Made by a program: the position numbers and the translations under genes | Shown: positions 6,321 through 15,609 of the stretch, one piece after another | Numbering within the stretch: position 1 is the first letter of the stretch | How the letters are laid out: each line of letters begins with the position of its first letter | DNA from: Nocardia abscessus | GTDB taxonomy: Bacteria; Actinomycetota; Actinomycetes; Mycobacteriales; Mycobacteriaceae | Reading direction: 5' to 3' | Assembly: GCF_015477775.1 (NCBI RefSeq) | Contig: NZ_JADLQO010000015.1 | Location: forward strand, 1 to 64,000 | DNA length: 64,000 nt | Notes under the pieces: generated by a model | The model's database searches: none | Seen by the model: only the letters and a program-made list of their open reading frames with translations | Told to the model about the DNA's origin: nothing

Positions 6321-9236
6321 TTGACCGACCTGATCCACTCTTCCGCGCCGGCGAAATCCGCCGGGACCAGCTCCGCCCCCGCGCCCGCCGCGAGCCGCGA
6401 TCCGAACGGGTCGCACCCGCCGCAGCCGGGTGGCCGGGTGCGGGTGATCCGCGAAGGGGTGGCGTCCTACCTACCGGACATCGACCCGGAGGAAACCAGC
6501 GAATGGCTCGAGTCGTTCGATGAAATGCTCGACCGGGAAGGTCCCGGCCGTGCGCGTTACCTCATGCTCCGTCTGCTGGAGCGGGCCGGTGAACGTCGCG
6601 TCGCCATCCCATCCTTGACCTCTACCGACTACGTCAACACCATTCCCACCGAGAACGAGCCGTGGTTCCCCGGCGACGAGGAGGTGGAGCGGCGCTTCCG
6701 CGCCTGGATCCGCTGGAACGCCGCGATCATGGTGCATCGCGCCCAGCGACCCGGGATCGGCGTGGGCGGCCACATCTCCACCTACGCGTCCTCGGCCGCG
6801 CTGTACGAAGTCGGCTTCAACCACTTCTTCCGTGGCAAAGATCATTCCGGCGGCGGCGACTCGATCTTCATCCAGGGTCACGCCTCGCCGGGCATCTACG
6901 CCCGCGCGTTCCTGGAGGGCAGGCTGTCGGCCGATCAGCTCGACGGGTTCCGGCAGGAGTACAGCCACGGCGGCCCCGGCCACGGGCTGCCGTCCTACCC
7001 GCATCCGCGGCTGCTGAACAACTTCTGGGAGTTCCCGACGGTGTCCATGGGCCTGGGCCCGATGAACGCCATCTACCAGGCGCGGTTCAACCACTACCTG
7101 CACGACCGCGGTATCAAGGACACCTCCGACCAGCACGTGTGGGCGTTCCTCGGCGACGGCGAGATGGACGAGCCGGAATCGCGCGGCCTCGCGCACGTGG
7201 CGGCCATGGAGGGGCTGGACAACCTGACCTTCGTCGTCAACTGCAACCTGCAGCGCCTGGACGGCCCGGTGCGCGGCAACGGCAAGATCATCCAGGAGTT
7301 GGAGTCGTTCTTCCGCGGCGCGGGCTGGAACGTCATCAAGGTGATCTGGGGTCGCGAGTGGGACGCGCTGCTCGGCGCCGACCGCGACGGGGCGCTGGTG
7401 AACCTGATGAACAGCACCCCCGACGGCGACTACCAGACCTACAAGGCCAATGACGGCGCCTACGTGCGCGACCACTTCTTCGGCCGTGACCCGCGGACCA
7501 AGGCGCTGGTGCAGGACCTGTCCGACCAGGAGATCTGGAACCTCAAGCGCGGTGGTCACGACTACCGCAAGGTGTACGCCGCTTACGCGGCCGCGATGGC
7601 GCACAAGGGCCAGCCGACGGTGATCCTGGCCAAGACCATCAAGGGCTACACCCTCGGCAAGCACTTCGAGGGCCGCAACGCCACGCACCAGATGAAGAAG
7701 CTGACCCTGCAGGACCTCAAGGACTTCCGCGACCTGCAGCGGATTCCGATCAGCGATGCCGAGCTGGAGAAGGATCCGTATCTGCCGCCGTACTACCACC
7801 CCGGTATGGAGGCCCGCGAGGTGCAGTACATGCTCGACCGGCGCAAGGCGCTCGGCGGGTTCCTGCCCGAGCGGCGCGCGGCGGCCAAGCCGCTGAAGCT
7901 GCCCGGCGACGAGGCCTACCGGTCGGTGCGCAAGGGGTCGGGCAAGCAGAACGTGGCCACCACGATGGCCCTGGTGCGGCTGATGAAGGAGCTGCTGCGG
8001 GACAAGGAGATCGGCAAGCGGATCGTCCCGATCATCCCCGACGAGGCCAGGACCTTCGGTATGGACTCCTGGTTCCCTTCGTTGAAGATCTACAACCGCA
8101 ACGGCCAGTTGTACACATCGGTCGACGCGGAATTGATGCTTGCCTACAAAGAGAGCGCCGTCGGGCAGATCCTGCACGAGGGCATCAACGAGGCAGGCTC
8201 GACGGCGTCGTTCACCGCGGCGGGCACCTCGTACGCCACGCACGGCGAGCCGATGATCCCGCTGTACATCTTCTACTCGATGTTCGGCTTCCAGCGCACC
8301 GGTGACGGACTGTGGGCCGCGGCCGACCAGCTCGCCCGCGGGTTCGTGCTCGGGGCGACCGCCGGGCGCACCACGCTGACCGGTGAGGGCCTCCAGCACA
8401 ACGACGGGCACTCCCTGCTGCTCGCCTCGACCAACCCGGCCGTGGTGACCTACGACCCGGCGTTCGCGTTCGAGATCGCGCACATCGTGCGGGACGGCCT
8501 GCGCCGGATGTACGGCGGCGGCACCGCCCCGCAGGGCGCGGCTCCGCTGCCCGGCACCCATCCGCACGGCAGCGCGAGTGAGTTCGGCGGCGAGGACGTC
8601 TTCTACTACATCACCCTCTACAACGAGCCGTACCCGCAGCCGGCCGAGCCGGAAGACCTCGACGTCGCGGGTCTGCTCAAGGGCATCTACCTGTACAAGC
8701 GCGGAGGTGAGGGCGACCCGCGCGCCCAGATCCTGGTCTCCGGCGTCACGGTGCCGGACGGCCTGCGCGCACAGGCGCTGCTCGCGCAGGAGTGGGGTGT
8801 GCAGGCGGACGTGTGGTCGGTGACCTCGTGGGGCGAGCTCCGCAAGGAGGCGCTCGACAAGGAGATCGCCGCGCTGCGCAACCCGGGCGCCGATCCCGGC
8901 GTCCCGTACGTCACCGAGGCGCTGTCGCGGGTCGACGGCCCGTACGTCGCGGCGACCGACTGGATGCGCGCGGTGCCCGACCAGGTCCGCAAGTGGGTTC
9001 CCGGCGACTTCACCACGCTCGGCACGGACGGTTTCGGTTTCTCCGACACCCGCCCGGCCGCGCGACGGGTGTTCAACGTCGACGCGCAGTCCATCGTGGT
9101 GGCCGCACTCGCCGGTCTGGGCCGGACGGGCGGGATCGATCCCGCCAAGGCGGTCGAGGCGGCGGCGAAGTACCGGATCGATGACGTCGACGCCGCGCCG
9201 AAGCCCGCGGCAAGCGCCGAAGAAGAACTCGCGTAG
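6321..9236 (+). CDS. aceE: pyruvate dehydrogenase E1 component, homodimeric type
   Basis: This is the E1 subunit of the pyruvate dehydrogenase complex, decarboxylating pyruvate with thiamine diphosphate. The about 971-residue protein has the E1 opening RVIREGVASYLPDIDPEETSEWLESFD, the ThDP/Mg site GDGEMDEPES...NCNLQRLDG from about residue 278, and the pyrimidine domain with IPDEARTFGMDSWFPSLKIYN and GEGLQHNDGHSLLLA. It is nearly collinear with mycobacterial AceE, with an Ala/Pro-rich N terminus. TTG 6321 is chosen because GAGGAG lies 5 bases upstream; an ATG at 6294 in frame is the alternative but lacks a ribosome site. It begins the run leading to the mycolate operon. Confidence 0.95.
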   Translation: MTDLIHSSAPAKSAGTSSAPAPAASRDPNGSHPPQPGGRVRVIREGVASYLPDIDPEETSEWLESFDEMLDREGPGRARYLMLRLLERAGERRVAIPSLTSTDYVNTIPTENEPWFPGDEEVERRFRAWIRWNAAIMVHRAQRPGIGVGGHISTYASSAALYEVGFNHFFRGKDHSGGGDSIFIQGHASPGIYARAFLEGRLSADQLDGFRQEYSHGGPGHGLPSYPHPRLLNNFWEFPTVSMGLGPMNAIYQARFNHYLHDRGIKDTSDQHVWAFLGDGEMDEPESRGLAHVAAMEGLDNLTFVVNCNLQRLDGPVRGNGKIIQELESFFRGAGWNVIKVIWGREWDALLGADRDGALVNLMNSTPDGDYQTYKANDGAYVRDHFFGRDPRTKALVQDLSDQEIWNLKRGGHDYRKVYAAYAAAMAHKGQPTVILAKTIKGYTLGKHFEGRNATHQMKKLTLQDLKDFRDLQRIPISDAELEKDPYLPPYYHPGMEAREVQYMLDRRKALGGFLPERRAAAKPLKLPGDEAYRSVRKGSGKQNVATTMALVRLMKELLRDKEIGKRIVPIIPDEARTFGMDSWFPSLKIYNRNGQLYTSVDAELMLAYKESAVGQILHEGINEAGSTASFTAAGTSYATHGEPMIPLYIFYSMFGFQRTGDGLWAAADQLARGFVLGATAGRTTLTGEGLQHNDGHSLLLASTNPAVVTYDPAFAFEIAHIVRDGLRRMYGGGTAPQGAAPLPGTHPHGSASEFGGEDVFYYITLYNEPYPQPAEPEDLDVAGLLKGIYLYKRGGEGDPRAQILVSGVTVPDGLRAQALLAQEWGVQADVWSVTSWGELRKEALDKEIAALRNPGADPGVPYVTEALSRVDGPYVAATDWMRAVPDQVRKWVPGDFTTLGTDGFGFSDTRPAARRVFNVDAQSIVVAALAGLGRTGGIDPAKAVEAAAKYRIDDVDAAPKPAASAEEELA

Positions 9237-9247
9237 CGGAATATTGG

Positions 9248-10582
9248 ATGGTGGACCGTAAACCGCCGCGGCCGCGACGGATCTCCGAAGGCTCTTCCGA
9301 GCATGAGGTGTATCTGCCGACGGGCGCGCTCTCCCCGAACCGGCAAACTCGCGACCCCCTTCCGGACACGCTGCTCAAACGGGTGAAGCAGTTCTCCGGC
9401 CGCCTCTCCACCGAGGCGGTGGGGTCGATGCAGGATCGGTTGCCGTTCTTCGCCGATCTGGACGCCGCGCAGCGGGCGGGCGTGCAGATGCTGGTGCAGA
9501 CCGCGGTGGTGAACTTCCTGGAGTGGCTGCAAGACCCCGACAGCGACATCCGGTTCAGCCTGGATGCCTTCCAGGTGATCCCGCAGGACCTGGCGCGGCG
9601 GTTGACGCTGCGCCAGACCGTGGACATGGTCCGCGTCGCCATGGAGTTCTTCGAGCAGTGGTTGCCCGCGCTCGCGCGCAACGACCGGCAGTTGGTGGCG
9701 CTCACCGAGGCGGTGCTGCGGTACGGGCGTGAGCTCGGATTCGCCGCCGCCTCGGTGTACGCCAGCGCCGCGGAGTCGCGCGGTGCGTGGGACACCAGGC
9801 TGGAGGCGCTCGTCGTGGACGCCGTGGTGCGCGGCGACACCGGCCCGGACATGCTGTCGCGGGCAGCGACGTTGAACTGGGATGCCACCGCACCGGCGAC
9901 GGTGCTGGTGGGCACCCCGCCCGGCGAGCAGGGCGTCTCCTCGGTGGGGTCGGTGCATTCCATCGCGGCGCGGCACGGGCGGGCCGCGCTCGCGGTGGTG
10001 CAGGGCGCCAGGCTGGTGATGGTCGTCTCCGGGCACCTGGGGGAGACCTCGCATGTCTCCCCGTTCCTGGCCGACCTGCTCGCCGAGGTGTTCTCGGACG
10101 GTCCGGTGGTGATCGGGCCGACCACCCGCACCCTGGGCGCGGCCCACGCCAGTGCGGTGGAAGCGCTGGCCGGAATGGAGGCCGTGGTGGGCTGGCGCGG
10201 TGCGCCGCGGCCGGTGCACGCGGCGGAATTGTTGCCGGAACGCGCTTTGTTGGGTGATCGAGCTGCGATCGACGCGCTGAACGAGTACCTTGTCCTACCG
10301 TTGGCCGCGGCGGGGTCGTCGCTGGCGGACACGCTCGATGCCTATCTGGATTGCGGTGGAGCTGTCGAGACGTGTGCGCGTCAGCTGTACGTCCATCCAA
10401 ATACGGTTCGGTATCGGCTCAAGCGCATCGCCGAGATCACGGGCCGTGATCCGATGAATCCTCGGGACGCCTACGTGCTACGGATTGCCGCCACAGTAGG
10501 TCGTTTGACACGAACCCGTAACGAATCGTCAACTTCTGCCCCAGAGGACGCTCGAGTCCCTATCGGTCACGCGGGGCTGTAA
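9248..10582 (+). CDS. mabR: MabR-type PucR/CdaR-family transcriptional regulator
   Basis: The 444-residue regulator has a long N-terminal helical domain (DTLLKRVKQFSGRL; DLARRLTLRQTVDMVRVAMEFFEQWLPALARND), a central GGDEF-like sensor region, and a C-terminal PucR helix-turn-helix: AYLDCGGAVETCARQLYVHPNTVRYRLKRIAEITGRD-type. It is the positional and sequence counterpart of Rv2242, described as MabR, the regulator of the mycobacterial FAS-II mycolate operon, whose DNA binding responds to long-chain acyl-CoA. It lies 11 bases after aceE and directly before fabD, with a strong palindrome between. ATG 9248 is used. Confidence 0.88.
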   Translation: MVDRKPPRPRRISEGSSEHEVYLPTGALSPNRQTRDPLPDTLLKRVKQFSGRLSTEAVGSMQDRLPFFADLDAAQRAGVQMLVQTAVVNFLEWLQDPDSDIRFSLDAFQVIPQDLARRLTLRQTVDMVRVAMEFFEQWLPALARNDRQLVALTEAVLRYGRELGFAAASVYASAAESRGAWDTRLEALVVDAVVRGDTGPDMLSRAATLNWDATAPATVLVGTPPGEQGVSSVGSVHSIAARHGRAALAVVQGARLVMVVSGHLGETSHVSPFLADLLAEVFSDGPVVIGPTTRTLGAAHASAVEALAGMEAVVGWRGAPRPVHAAELLPERALLGDRAAIDALNEYLVLPLAAAGSSLADTLDAYLDCGGAVETCARQLYVHPNTVRYRLKRIAEITGRDPMNPRDAYVLRIAATVGRLTRTRNESSTSAPEDARVPIGHAGL

Positions 10583-10622
10583 CGCATCCGTCGAATCGGT
10601 CGATTCGGACAGCCCACGTGGA

Positions 10623-10645
10623 CTTTTGTGGGACCCCCACAAAAG
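10623..10645 (+). promoter_or_regulatory. candidate MabR operator upstream of fabD
   Basis: A perfect 10-base inverted repeat, CTTTTGTGGG-ACC-CCCACAAAAG, lies 40 bases after the mabR stop and 66 bases before fabD. The arms contain TTTTGT and ACAAAA, the kind of arms I recall for the mycobacterial MabR site, here 9 bases apart. There is no T-run after it, so a terminator is less likely than an operator, though RNA folding cannot be excluded. Confidence 0.6.
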
Positions 10646-10710
10646 CGCCTCCGAACCTTCATTCGCGTCGACATCTCGTGCGGCCCGCCTCACAGTGTTT
10701 TCTTAGAGGC

Positions 10711-11625
10711 GTGATCGCGTTGTTCGCCCCTGGACAGGGCTCCCAGACACCCGGCATGCTCGCGCCCTGGCTCGACCTTCCCGGCGCGAACGAGCGCCTC
10801 ACGCTGTGGTCCAAGGCCTCCGGCCTGGATCTGGTCCGTCTCGGTACCACCGCGACGGCCGAGGAGATCACCGACACCGCCGTTACCCAACCGCTGGTGG
10901 TCGCCGCGGCGCTGCTCGCGTTCGCGGAGATCTCGCAGGACGCGCTTCCGGCCGCTACCATCGTCGCCGGGCACTCGGTCGGTGAACTCGCCGCCGCCGC
11001 GGTCGCCGGAGTCATCTCCGCCGACGACGCGGTCCGGCTGGCCGCAATCCGCGGAGCGGAGATGGCCAAGGCGTGTGCACTGGAGCCGACCGGTATGTCC
11101 GCGGTGCTCGGCGGCGACGAAGCCGCCGTGCTGGAACGGCTCACCGAACTCGACCTCGTCCCGGCCAACCGCAACGCGGTGGGCCAGATCGTGGCCGCGG
11201 GTCGGTTGGACGCTCTCGCCGAGCTCGCCGCGAACCCTCCGGAGAAGGCCCGGGTTCGCGCGCTGCCCGTCGCGGGCGCCTTCCATACGGCGTTCATGGC
11301 CCCGGCGCAGGATGCTGTGACCGATGCCATAGCGAAGATCACGCCGAACGAGCCGACCAGGACCCTGCTCTCGAACTTCGACGGCAAGCCGGTCACGTCC
11401 GGACAGGACGCGATCGACAAGCTCGCCGCGCAGGTCACCCGGCCCGTTCGCTGGGATCTGTGCACCGAAACCGTCCGGCAGGCCGGCGTTTCGGCTGTGG
11501 CGGAACTGCCGCCGGCGGGCACCCTCGTCGGCATCGCGAAGCGGGAGCTGAAGGGCACGCCCACGCTGGCCCTGAAGACCCCGCAAGACCTCCCCGCGTT
11601 GGCTGAACTGACCGTGTCCGGCTAG
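10711..11625 (+). CDS. fabD: malonyl-CoA:ACP transacylase
   Basis: The 304-residue enzyme moves malonyl from CoA onto the acyl carrier protein to feed FAS-II chain extension. The N terminus ALFAPGQGSQTPGML carries the conserved glutamine, the nucleophile is Ser89 in GHSVGE, and the catalytic histidine is His192 in GAFHTAFM. GTG 10711 follows AGAGGC; the earlier ATG at 10618 would run through the operator. It starts the mycolate operon with acpM and kasA and sits behind the likely MabR site. Confidence 0.95.
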   Translation: MIALFAPGQGSQTPGMLAPWLDLPGANERLTLWSKASGLDLVRLGTTATAEEITDTAVTQPLVVAAALLAFAEISQDALPAATIVAGHSVGELAAAAVAGVISADDAVRLAAIRGAEMAKACALEPTGMSAVLGGDEAAVLERLTELDLVPANRNAVGQIVAAGRLDALAELAANPPEKARVRALPVAGAFHTAFMAPAQDAVTDAIAKITPNEPTRTLLSNFDGKPVTSGQDAIDKLAAQVTRPVRWDLCTETVRQAGVSAVAELPPAGTLVGIAKRELKGTPTLALKTPQDLPALAELTVSG

Positions 11626-11745
11626 CTTTCCTCCGCGACCATGCATTCAGATGCGAGGTCGTGACCGAGAGGCGGTAACTATTACCGCGCTCGATCCGAA
11701 AAAAACCAGTAGAGCCCTACAAAGTATCAAGAAGGGAGCCACGAA

Positions 11746-12045
11746 GTGGCCGCTCTGACCCAGGAACAAATCGTCGAGGAACTCGGCAAGATCATCGAAG
11801 AGGTGACCGGTATCGAGCCCTCCGAAGTGACGATCGAGAAGTCCTTCGTCGATGACCTGGACATCGACTCGCTGTCCATGGTCGAGATCGCGGTTCAGAC
11901 CGAGGACAAGTACGGCGTGAAGATCCCCGACGAGGATCTGGCCAGCCTGAAGACGGTCGGCGACGCCGTCGCCTACATCCAGAAGCTCGAGGCCGAGAAC
12001 GCTGACGCGGCCGCGGAGCTCAAGGCCAAGTTCGACGCCGAGTAG
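11746..12045 (+). CDS. acpM: meromycolate acyl carrier protein
   Basis: A 99-residue acidic carrier protein. Ser42 in DDLDIDSLSMVEI is the phosphopantetheine attachment site, and the sequence VQTEDKYGVKIPDEDL follows as in mycobacterial AcpM. It has a C-terminal helical extension after the core (KLEAENADAAAELKAKFDAE), shorter than that of M. tuberculosis. GTG 11746 has AAGGGAG 7 bases upstream. It carries the growing meromycolate chain between FabD, KasA and the other FAS-II enzymes. Confidence 0.95.
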   Translation: MAALTQEQIVEELGKIIEEVTGIEPSEVTIEKSFVDDLDIDSLSMVEIAVQTEDKYGVKIPDEDLASLKTVGDAVAYIQKLEAENADAAAELKAKFDAE

Positions 12046-12055
12046 GGCCGAAACA

Positions 12056-13306
12056 GTGACCACTCCTTCCACCTTGAACGGGAATTTCCCCAACGTCGTC
12101 GTAACCAGCCTTGCGGCGACCACGTCGATCGCGGGTGACGTCGATGCGACGTGGAAGGGACTCCTCAACGGCGAGAGCGGCATCGACGTTCTCGAGGATT
12201 CCTTCGTCGAGGAATACGACCTTCCGGTCCGCATCGGCGGCCACCTGAAGGTCCGGCCCGACACTCTGTTGTCTCGTGTCGAATGCCGGCGCATGGCGTA
12301 CGTCGAGCAGCTCGCGACCGTGCTCGGTCGCGAGGTGTGGCGGAACGCAGGCAGCCCGGAAGTCGACCCGGAACGGCTCGGTGTGGCCATCGGCACCGGA
12401 TTAGGGGGCGGCGACGCCCTCATCGATTCCGTGGACAAGCTGAAGAACGGCGGCTATCGCAAGATTTCGCCGTTGGCTGTGCAGATGGTCATGCCGAACG
12501 GCCCGTCGGCCGTTGTCGGTCTCGAACTGAAGGCCAGGGCAGGAGTGGTCACTCCGGTCTCGGCGTGCTCGTCGGGCTCCGAGGCCATCGCCAATGCCTG
12601 GCGCATGATCGTCATGGGTGACGCCGACATCGTCGTCACCGGTGGCGTCGAGGGCTTCATCGACGCGGTGCCGATCGCCGCGTTCACCATGATGCGCGCC
12701 ATGAGCACCCGCAACGACGATCCGAAGGGCGCCTCGCGTCCCTTCGACAAGGATCGCGACGGCTTCGTCTTCGGCGAGGCGGGTGCGCTGATGGTCATCG
12801 AGACCGAAGAGCACGCGAAGGCCCGCGGCGCGACCATCCACGCGCGACTGCTCGGCGCAGGCATCACCTCCGACGGCTTCCACCTCGTCGCGCCCGATCC
12901 CACGGGTGACGGCGCCGCGCGGGCGATGACCAGGGCGATGCAGTCCGCGGGTCTGACCAAGAAGGACATCGCGCACATCAACGCGCACGCGACCGCGACG
13001 CCGATCGGCGACACCGCCGAGGCGAACGCGATCAACAAGGCCGTGGGCAACCATGCCTCGGTGTACGCGCCCAAGTCGGCACTCGGTCACTCGATCGGCG
13101 CCGTCGGCGCCCTGGAGTCCGTGCTGACCGTGCTCAGCATCCGCGACGGCATCGTGCCGCCGACGCTGAACCTGGAGAACCAGGACCCGGAGATCGACCT
13201 CGATGTGGTGAAGGGCGAAGCTCGCCGCCAGGAGATCGAATACGCGATCAACAACTCCTTCGGATTCGGTGGGCACAATGTGGCGCTCGCCTTCGGTCGG
13301 GCATAG
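12056..13306 (+). CDS. kasA: beta-ketoacyl-ACP synthase, KasA-type
   Basis: This is a 416-residue elongating condensing enzyme of FAS-II. Cys171 in SACSSGSEA, His311 in INAHATATPIGD and His345 in SALGHSIGA occupy exactly the residue numbers of mycobacterial KasA. GTG 12056 lies 10 bases after acpM. Only one ketosynthase gene stands here, whereas M. tuberculosis has kasA and kasB in tandem. A GC-rich hairpin follows before accD6, so read-through or a separate promoter must supply the latter. Confidence 0.95.
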   Translation: MTTPSTLNGNFPNVVVTSLAATTSIAGDVDATWKGLLNGESGIDVLEDSFVEEYDLPVRIGGHLKVRPDTLLSRVECRRMAYVEQLATVLGREVWRNAGSPEVDPERLGVAIGTGLGGGDALIDSVDKLKNGGYRKISPLAVQMVMPNGPSAVVGLELKARAGVVTPVSACSSGSEAIANAWRMIVMGDADIVVTGGVEGFIDAVPIAAFTMMRAMSTRNDDPKGASRPFDKDRDGFVFGEAGALMVIETEEHAKARGATIHARLLGAGITSDGFHLVAPDPTGDGAARAMTRAMQSAGLTKKDIAHINAHATATPIGDTAEANAINKAVGNHASVYAPKSALGHSIGAVGALESVLTVLSIRDGIVPPTLNLENQDPEIDLDVVKGEARRQEIEYAINNSFGFGGHNVALAFGRA

Positions 13307-13332
13307 CCGCGCGATCGACTGCACACGATCCC

Positions 13333-13368
13333 GGCGGGGTCGGCCATTCGAAGTGGCCCGGCCCCGCC
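13333..13368 (+). terminator. hairpin after kasA
   Basis: GGCGGGGTCGGCC and GGCCCGGCCCCGCC form an imperfect GC-rich stem around a 9-base loop, 26 bases after the kasA stop. There is no T-run, which is common for actinobacterial terminators. It may attenuate transcription into accD6. Confidence 0.45.
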
Positions 13369-13427
13369 GTGGTTCGACATACGCAGCCGCAGCAGCGGCA
13401 CACTCATCGAGGTGAGGAGACCACGCG

Positions 13428-14861
13428 ATGACAATCATCGCTCCCGCGTTGCATCAAGAGACGGCGACCGACCCGCGCGATCCGCTGGGTCGACTCCAGC
13501 GCTTCTTCGATCCCGGGACCATTCTTCCGCTCCATCCGCGTGACAAGTCCGGCGTGCTCGCCGCCATCGGCGAGGTGGACGGCGTCCGCACCGTCGCCTA
13601 CTGCTCCGACGCCACCGTCATGGGCGGCGCGATGGGCGTGGAGGGCTGCAAGCACATCGTCGACGCCATCGACACCGCCATCGGCTCCGGCGTCCCCGTG
13701 GTCGGCCTGTGGCACTCCGGCGGCGCCCGCCTGGCCGAGGGCGTCGAGGCGCTGCACGCGGTAGGCCTGGTCTTCGAGGCCATGGTCCGCGCGTCCGGCC
13801 TGGTGCCGCAGATCTCCGTGGTGCTCGGCTTCGCCGCCGGTGGCGCCGCCTACGGCCCGGCGCTGACCGACATCGTGATCATGGCTCCGGAAGGCCGCGT
13901 CTTCGTGACCGGCCCGGACGTGGTGCGCAGCGTGACCGGCGAGCAGGTGGACATGGCCACCCTCGGCGGACCCGCGACGCACGGCAAGAAGTCCGGCGTC
14001 ACCCACATCGTGGCCGACGACGAGGCCGACGCGCTGCATCGCGCACGCCGGCTGGTGTCGATGTTCGCCGAGCAGGGCGAGTTCGACCTGGTCGCGGCCG
14101 AGCACGGCGACGTGGACCTGAAGGCCCTGCTGCCGGAATCGGCCAAGCGCGCCTACGACGTCAAGCCGATCATCCACGAGCTGCTCGACAACGTGGACGG
14201 CGAGTCGTCGTTCGAGGAGTTGCAGGGGCTGTACGCCCGCAGCATCGTCACCGGTCTGGGTCGCCTCGGTGGCCGCACCGTCGGCGTGCTGGCGAACAAC
14301 CCGATCCGGCTCGGCGGCTGCCTGAACTCCGAAAGCGCGGAGAAGGCAGCGCGTTTCGTGCGGCTGTGCGACGCGTTCGGCATTCCGCTGATCGTGGTCA
14401 CCGACGTGCCGGGTTACCTGCCCGGTGTCGGCCAGGAGTGGGAAGGCGTCGTGCGGCGTGGCGCGAAGCTGCTGCACGCGTTCGCCGAGGCGCGCGTTCC
14501 GCGGGTCACGCTGGTCACCCGCAAGATCTACGGTGGCGCCTACATCGCGATGAACGCCCGCTCGCTCGGCGCGACGGCCGTCTACGCGTGGCCCGGTTCC
14601 GAGGTGGCCGTCATGGGCGCCAAGGCCGCGGTCGGCATTTTGCACAAGAAGGCTCTCGCGGCCGCGCCGGAGGAGGAGCGCGAGGCGCTGCACGAGCGGC
14701 TCACCGCCGAACACGAGCGCATCGCGGGCGGCGTGGAGCGCGCCATCGCGATCGGTGTCGTCGACCAGGTCATCGACCCGGCGAAGACCCGCAGCACCAT
14801 CGCCGCGGCACTCGCCGCGGCTCCGGCCCGCGCCAGCCACCACAAGAACATTCCGCTCTGA
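13428..14861 (+). CDS. accD6: acyl-CoA carboxylase beta subunit, AccD6-type
   Basis: The 477-residue carboxyltransferase subunit makes malonyl-CoA from acetyl-CoA together with a biotinylated alpha subunit encoded elsewhere. Crotonase-fold carboxyltransferase features are clear: VMGGAMGVEGCKHIVDAID-like substrate loop, FAAGGAAYGPALTD as first oxyanion region, and TRKIYGGAYIAMNARSLGA as the second. ATG 13428 follows GAGGAG. It closes the mycolate locus as in mycobacteria, supplying the extender for FabD. Confidence 0.93.
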   Translation: MTIIAPALHQETATDPRDPLGRLQRFFDPGTILPLHPRDKSGVLAAIGEVDGVRTVAYCSDATVMGGAMGVEGCKHIVDAIDTAIGSGVPVVGLWHSGGARLAEGVEALHAVGLVFEAMVRASGLVPQISVVLGFAAGGAAYGPALTDIVIMAPEGRVFVTGPDVVRSVTGEQVDMATLGGPATHGKKSGVTHIVADDEADALHRARRLVSMFAEQGEFDLVAAEHGDVDLKALLPESAKRAYDVKPIIHELLDNVDGESSFEELQGLYARSIVTGLGRLGGRTVGVLANNPIRLGGCLNSESAEKAARFVRLCDAFGIPLIVVTDVPGYLPGVGQEWEGVVRRGAKLLHAFAEARVPRVTLVTRKIYGGAYIAMNARSLGATAVYAWPGSEVAVMGAKAAVGILHKKALAAAPEEEREALHERLTAEHERIAGGVERAIAIGVVDQVIDPAKTRSTIAAALAAAPARASHHKNIPL

Positions 14862-14871
14862 TCGACCCACT

Positions 14872-14904
14872 GAAGCGGGCCACGGCACTGCCGGGGCCCG
14901 CTTC
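14872..14904 (+). terminator. terminator hairpin after accD6
   Basis: GAAGCGGGCC and GGCCCGCTTC form a perfect 10-base stem with a 13-base loop, 11 bases after the accD6 stop, followed by GCGTTT. It likely ends the mycolate operon. The remaining 158 bases to the next gene show only a possible -10 (TAGCAT, 15052-15057). Confidence 0.65.
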
Positions 14905-15062
14905 GCGTTTCCGGGCCTCCCGCAGCGGCGCGGCGCTGATCGCGCTCGCCCGGTCGAGTGGTGAGCCGATTCGGTGGTGTGGTGGGGTGTCCTCGGCCGA
15001 GGCGGCCGAGATCGTGAGGCTTCACGGGGCGAGCTCGGGGGAGTGGTCGGTAGCATCGGGAG

Positions 15063-15548
15063 GTGCGCTACGAAGAACTGGCCGACGTGCCGTGCTCGAT
15101 CACGCGCCCCCTCGTGATCTTCGGTGATCGCTGGACTCTGCTCATCCTCAAGTCTTGCTTCTCCGGCATCCGGCGGTTCAACGCGTTTCAGAGCACGCTG
15201 GGCATCTCGCGCAGCAGGTTGCAGGATCGCCTGGACCGGCTGATCGACAACGGCATCCTGGTCAAGCAGAAGGCCGCCGTGGGTGCGCACGAGGAATACC
15301 GGCTCACGCCCAAGGGCCACGACATCTACCCGATCCTGCTGGCCATCCGTGATTGGGGCGATGCCTACATGGCGCCCGAAGGGCCGCCGGTGCGCTACAG
15401 CCACCGCGAGTGCTCGGGGGAGGCGCACGTCAAGCTCGAATGCGATACGTGCGGAAGCGAACTCACCGCCCGAGAGGTCACCCCGGAGCCGGGACCGGGC
15501 TTGCTGAACGTCACCGGCGCCGAGGCCACCGCGAACAGCACACGCTAG
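15063..15548 (+). CDS. HxlR-family transcriptional regulator
   Basis: The 161-residue winged-helix protein has the HxlR pattern: CSITRPLVIFGDRWTLLILKSCFSGIRRFNAFQSTLGISRSRLQDRLDRL-type DNA-binding domain, EYRLTPKGHDIYPILLAIRDWGD, and a C-terminal segment with a CDTCGSEL cysteine pair that may bind metal. GTG 15063 has a TAGCAT hexamer 5 bases upstream, suggesting a leaderless transcript. Such regulators often sense redox or electrophilic compounds; the convergent nitroreductase gene could be related, but this is conjecture. Confidence 0.85.
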   Translation: MRYEELADVPCSITRPLVIFGDRWTLLILKSCFSGIRRFNAFQSTLGISRSRLQDRLDRLIDNGILVKQKAAVGAHEEYRLTPKGHDIYPILLAIRDWGDAYMAPEGPPVRYSHRECSGEAHVKLECDTCGSELTAREVTPEPGPGLLNVTGAEATANSTR

Positions 15549-15609
15549 AAATCGTCGCAGCGGCGCATGCCGTGTGGGCGTGACCCCGCCGGGCGAGGTC
15601 GCGCGGGAA

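Noticed and set aside
6471..8567. A 698-residue minus-strand frame inside aceE
   Set aside because: It is antisense to the conserved ThDP enzyme and is compositionally a shadow.
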